Assembly (NCBI RefSeq): GCF_004402405.1
Contig: NZ_SOFE01000023.1
Coordinates: 494,297-558,296 of the forward strand
Direction of reading: 5' to 3'
Length of the DNA stretch: 64,000 nt
Origin: Cryobacterium levicorallinum
GTDB taxonomy: Bacteria; Actinomycetota; Actinomycetes; Actinomycetales; Microbacteriaceae
Shown here: one piece after another, positions 62,558 through 64,000 of the stretch
How the letters are laid out: the number at the start of each line of letters is the position of its first letter
How positions within the stretch are numbered: position 1 is the stretch's first letter
Notes under the pieces: model-generated
Told to the model about the DNA's origin: nothing
The model's input: the letters and a program-made list of their open reading frames with translations, nothing else
The model's database searches: none
Program-made: the position numbers and the translations under genes

Positions 62558-63484
62558 CTAGAAGAGGTTTGCCTTTTCGAGCCAGGCCGCCGCGATGGCC
62601 TCAGCGGACTTCTGGTCATTGACGCTCTCGGAGTTGAGGCTCACCAGGTCCTCAGCGCTGAGGGCAGCACTGATCTTGTTCAGTACCGACGCGGCCTTGT
62701 CGGTGACCTTTTCGGAAACCAAAGGCACGACGTTGTCCGCGAAGAAGAGACCATCTGGGTCGCTCAGCGCCACGAGCTTGTCTGACTTGATGTTGGGGCT
62801 TGCCGTATAAATATTTGTCAGCTGAATCGCGTTGTCAACAAGAGCCTTAACGGTCAGCGGGCCACCACCATCCTCAATCGGGGTGAAACCGGCGGTTTCG
62901 ATGCCGTACTTCGCCTTGAGGGCGGCCGGCCCATACGGACGTGTCTCCAGCACAGAGGTGCCACCAACCATGAGCGGTTCGGTGACATTCTTCAGTGACG
63001 CGATGTCCGTTAGGTTGTATTTTTCCGCGAAGGCTTGGGTTACGGTCCAAGAATTCTGGTCTGAGGCCGCCGCTTTGTCCAGCACGCGCAGGGTGGAGGG
63101 AAGCGCCGCTTGAAGCTCAGTGTAGATCGCGTCGCTCGTGCCACCAACAGCGTTCGGTTCGAGTGCCTGCAGCAGGCTACCGGTGTATTCGGGGAATACA
63201 TCGACGCCGCCTGCTTCCAGCTCGGGCAGGTACACCTCGCGCTGGCCTATCCGGAACGTGCGGTCGACGGTGAAACCGTTGGCCTCTAATGCCTGCGAGT
63301 AGATCTCGGCGATGATCTCATTGGAGTAGTAGTCCTGAGAACCCACAACGAGCGTGTCGGCAGCGCTTGTGGCGCCACTTCCACTGCCCAGGGGATCACC
63401 GGACGCGCACCCTGCGAGGGCTACTGCGGCCCCAACCGCGACCACACTGATGAGCGTGAGTCGGCCTTTTTTTGCTGTGAACAT
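62558..63484 (-). CDS. Glycine betaine/choline-type ABC transporter substrate-binding lipoprotein
   Basis: A 308-residue lipoprotein of the OpuAC/ProX/OsmF type. The ATG at 63484 follows AAAGGA; the signal (MFTAKKGRLTLISVV) has lipobox LAGC. The mature part begins VVGSQDYYSNEIIAEIYSQALEANG and has the PEYTGSLLQAL motif typical of quaternary-amine binders, with YNLTDI and EDGGGP further on. It starts 30 bp inside of the downstream-most codons of the permease reading frame, so the two are in one operon. The exact ligand cannot be told. Confidence 0.9.
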   Translation of the reverse strand: MFTAKKGRLTLISVVAVGAAVALAGCASGDPLGSGSGATSAADTLVVGSQDYYSNEIIAEIYSQALEANGFTVDRTFRIGQREVYLPELEAGGVDVFPEYTGSLLQALEPNAVGGTSDAIYTELQAALPSTLRVLDKAAASDQNSWTVTQAFAEKYNLTDIASLKNVTEPLMVGGTSVLETRPYGPAALKAKYGIETAGFTPIEDGGGPLTVKALVDNAIQLTNIYTASPNIKSDKLVALSDPDGLFFADNVVPLVSEKVTDKAASVLNKISAALSAEDLVSLNSESVNDQKSAEAIAAAWLEKANLF

Positions 63485-63513
63485 GCGTTTTCCTTTCATG
63501 ATGGCGAATTCCA

Positions 63514-64000
63514 TCACCGGGCCAGCTTGGTGAAACCGGCCCAGATGTCTGTGGGGCGTCCGGCCGCAACTCCGCGGGGAACAACCAATTTCTGAAGCAC
63601 CGTAAAGATGCCCTCAAGCAGCAGCGCGAGCAGAATAACGAGAATGGACCCGCCCAGCATCTGCGCATAATCGAGATTTTTCAACCCCGTAAACAGGAAG
63701 CGGCCCAGTCCGATGTCGGCCACGTAGGCAGCGAGTGTGGCGGTGGCCACGATTTGCAGCGTGGCCGAGCGCAACCCACCCATCAAGAGGGGAAGGCTGA
63801 GCGGAAGCTCCACTTTGCGCACAATCTGCCCCTCCGACATCCCCACGGCTCTGGCGGCATCGATGGTCGCGCGATCAATCGCTTCAAAGCCGGTGTATGC
63901 CCCCGCGAGAATGGGTGGGATCGCGAGCACCGTGAGGGCCGCGTAGGGTGCGGTCAGACCGATTCCCACCGACAGAGCGACAAGCGTGAGCAACCCCAGG
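63514..64000 (-). CDS. Osmolyte ABC transporter permease (partial, N-terminus beyond right edge)
   Basis: About 162 residues of the C-terminal part of a binding-protein-dependent permease (OpuBB/OpuBD, ProW-like). Membrane segments and the EAA-type loop (DAARAVGMSEGQIVRKVELPLSLPLL) are clear; the sequence ends VPRGVAAGRPTDIWAGFTKLAR. The reading frame continues past the right edge (LGLLTLVALSVGIG), so the true start is outside. The ATPase component would be upstream. Confidence 0.9.
   Translation of the reverse strand, partial: LGLLTLVALSVGIGLTAPYAALTVLAIPPILAGAYTGFEAIDRATIDAARAVGMSEGQIVRKVELPLSLPLLMGGLRSATLQIVATATLAAYVADIGLGRFLFTGLKNLDYAQMLGGSILVILLALLLEGIFTVLQKLVVPRGVAAGRPTDIWAGFTKLAR

Overview
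The window is a high-GC actinobacterial chromosome segment. Gene content and order (hisEGFI followed directly by a trp operon, lgt and gltB; hrcA-dnaJ-rsmE-HIT-phoH-ybeY-CBS-era; leuS-comEA-comEC-holA next to rpsT and lepA) and the protein sequences point to the family Microbacteriaceae (order Micrococcales). The genus cannot be fixed by reading alone. Most genes lie on the minus strand. No rRNA, tRNA, CRISPR array, insertion sequence or phage was seen.

Layout, left to right. (1) 1-14.2 kb: a long minus-strand amino-acid cluster, in transcription order rpe, hisE, hisG, hisF, hisI, trpE, a Trp-associated membrane protein, a small membrane protein, trpC, trpB, trpA, lgt and gltB (cut by the left edge). 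Most junctions are 1-4 base overlaps or small gaps. (2) 12.9-18.1 kb: recO, uppS, a DsbA/FrnE-type thiol protein, a 43-residue cysteine-rich peptide gene with its own strong ribosome binding site and terminator, dusB and dgt. (3) 18.2-20.9 kb: one plus-strand conserved hypothetical gene and leuA, which has a leader peptide and hairpin typical of leucine attenuation. (4) 21-31.5 kb: an accessory block between leuA and era holding an MprF-like aminoacyl-lipid synthase paired with a membrane esterase, a 1250-residue zinc-ribbon membrane protein with a HTH/DUF2975 regulator pair, and a decayed DUF222/HNH gene.

(5) 31.7-38.9 kb: the hrcA-dnaJ-rsmE-HIT-phoH-ybeY-CBS-era operon, with a CIRCE operator in front and a five-copy 16-bp tandem repeat between hrcA and dnaJ. 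(6) 39.1-46.3 kb: two tandem DUF4870 genes, hemW, a DUF1990 protein, lepA, a toxin-antitoxin pair, an amidohydrolase pseudogene and an alpha/beta hydrolase. (7) 46.6-55.1 kb: rpsT, holA, comEC, comEA, leuS and a DedA protein. (8) 55.1-64 kb: cydABDC (cytochrome bd oxidase plus its assembly exporter), divergent from a BlaI/M56-peptidase pair with three identical-architecture operators between them, then a glycine betaine/choline-type ABC importer cut by the right edge.

How it works together: biosynthesis of Trp, His and Leu; protein and ribosome quality control under HrcA; DNA uptake (ComEA/ComEC) and repair (RecO); and low-oxygen or stress respiration through cytochrome bd under a BlaI-type repressor. 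A dispersed heptamer, CGGATGC/GCATCCG, occurs 59 times by my reading and is the most unusual window-wide signal.
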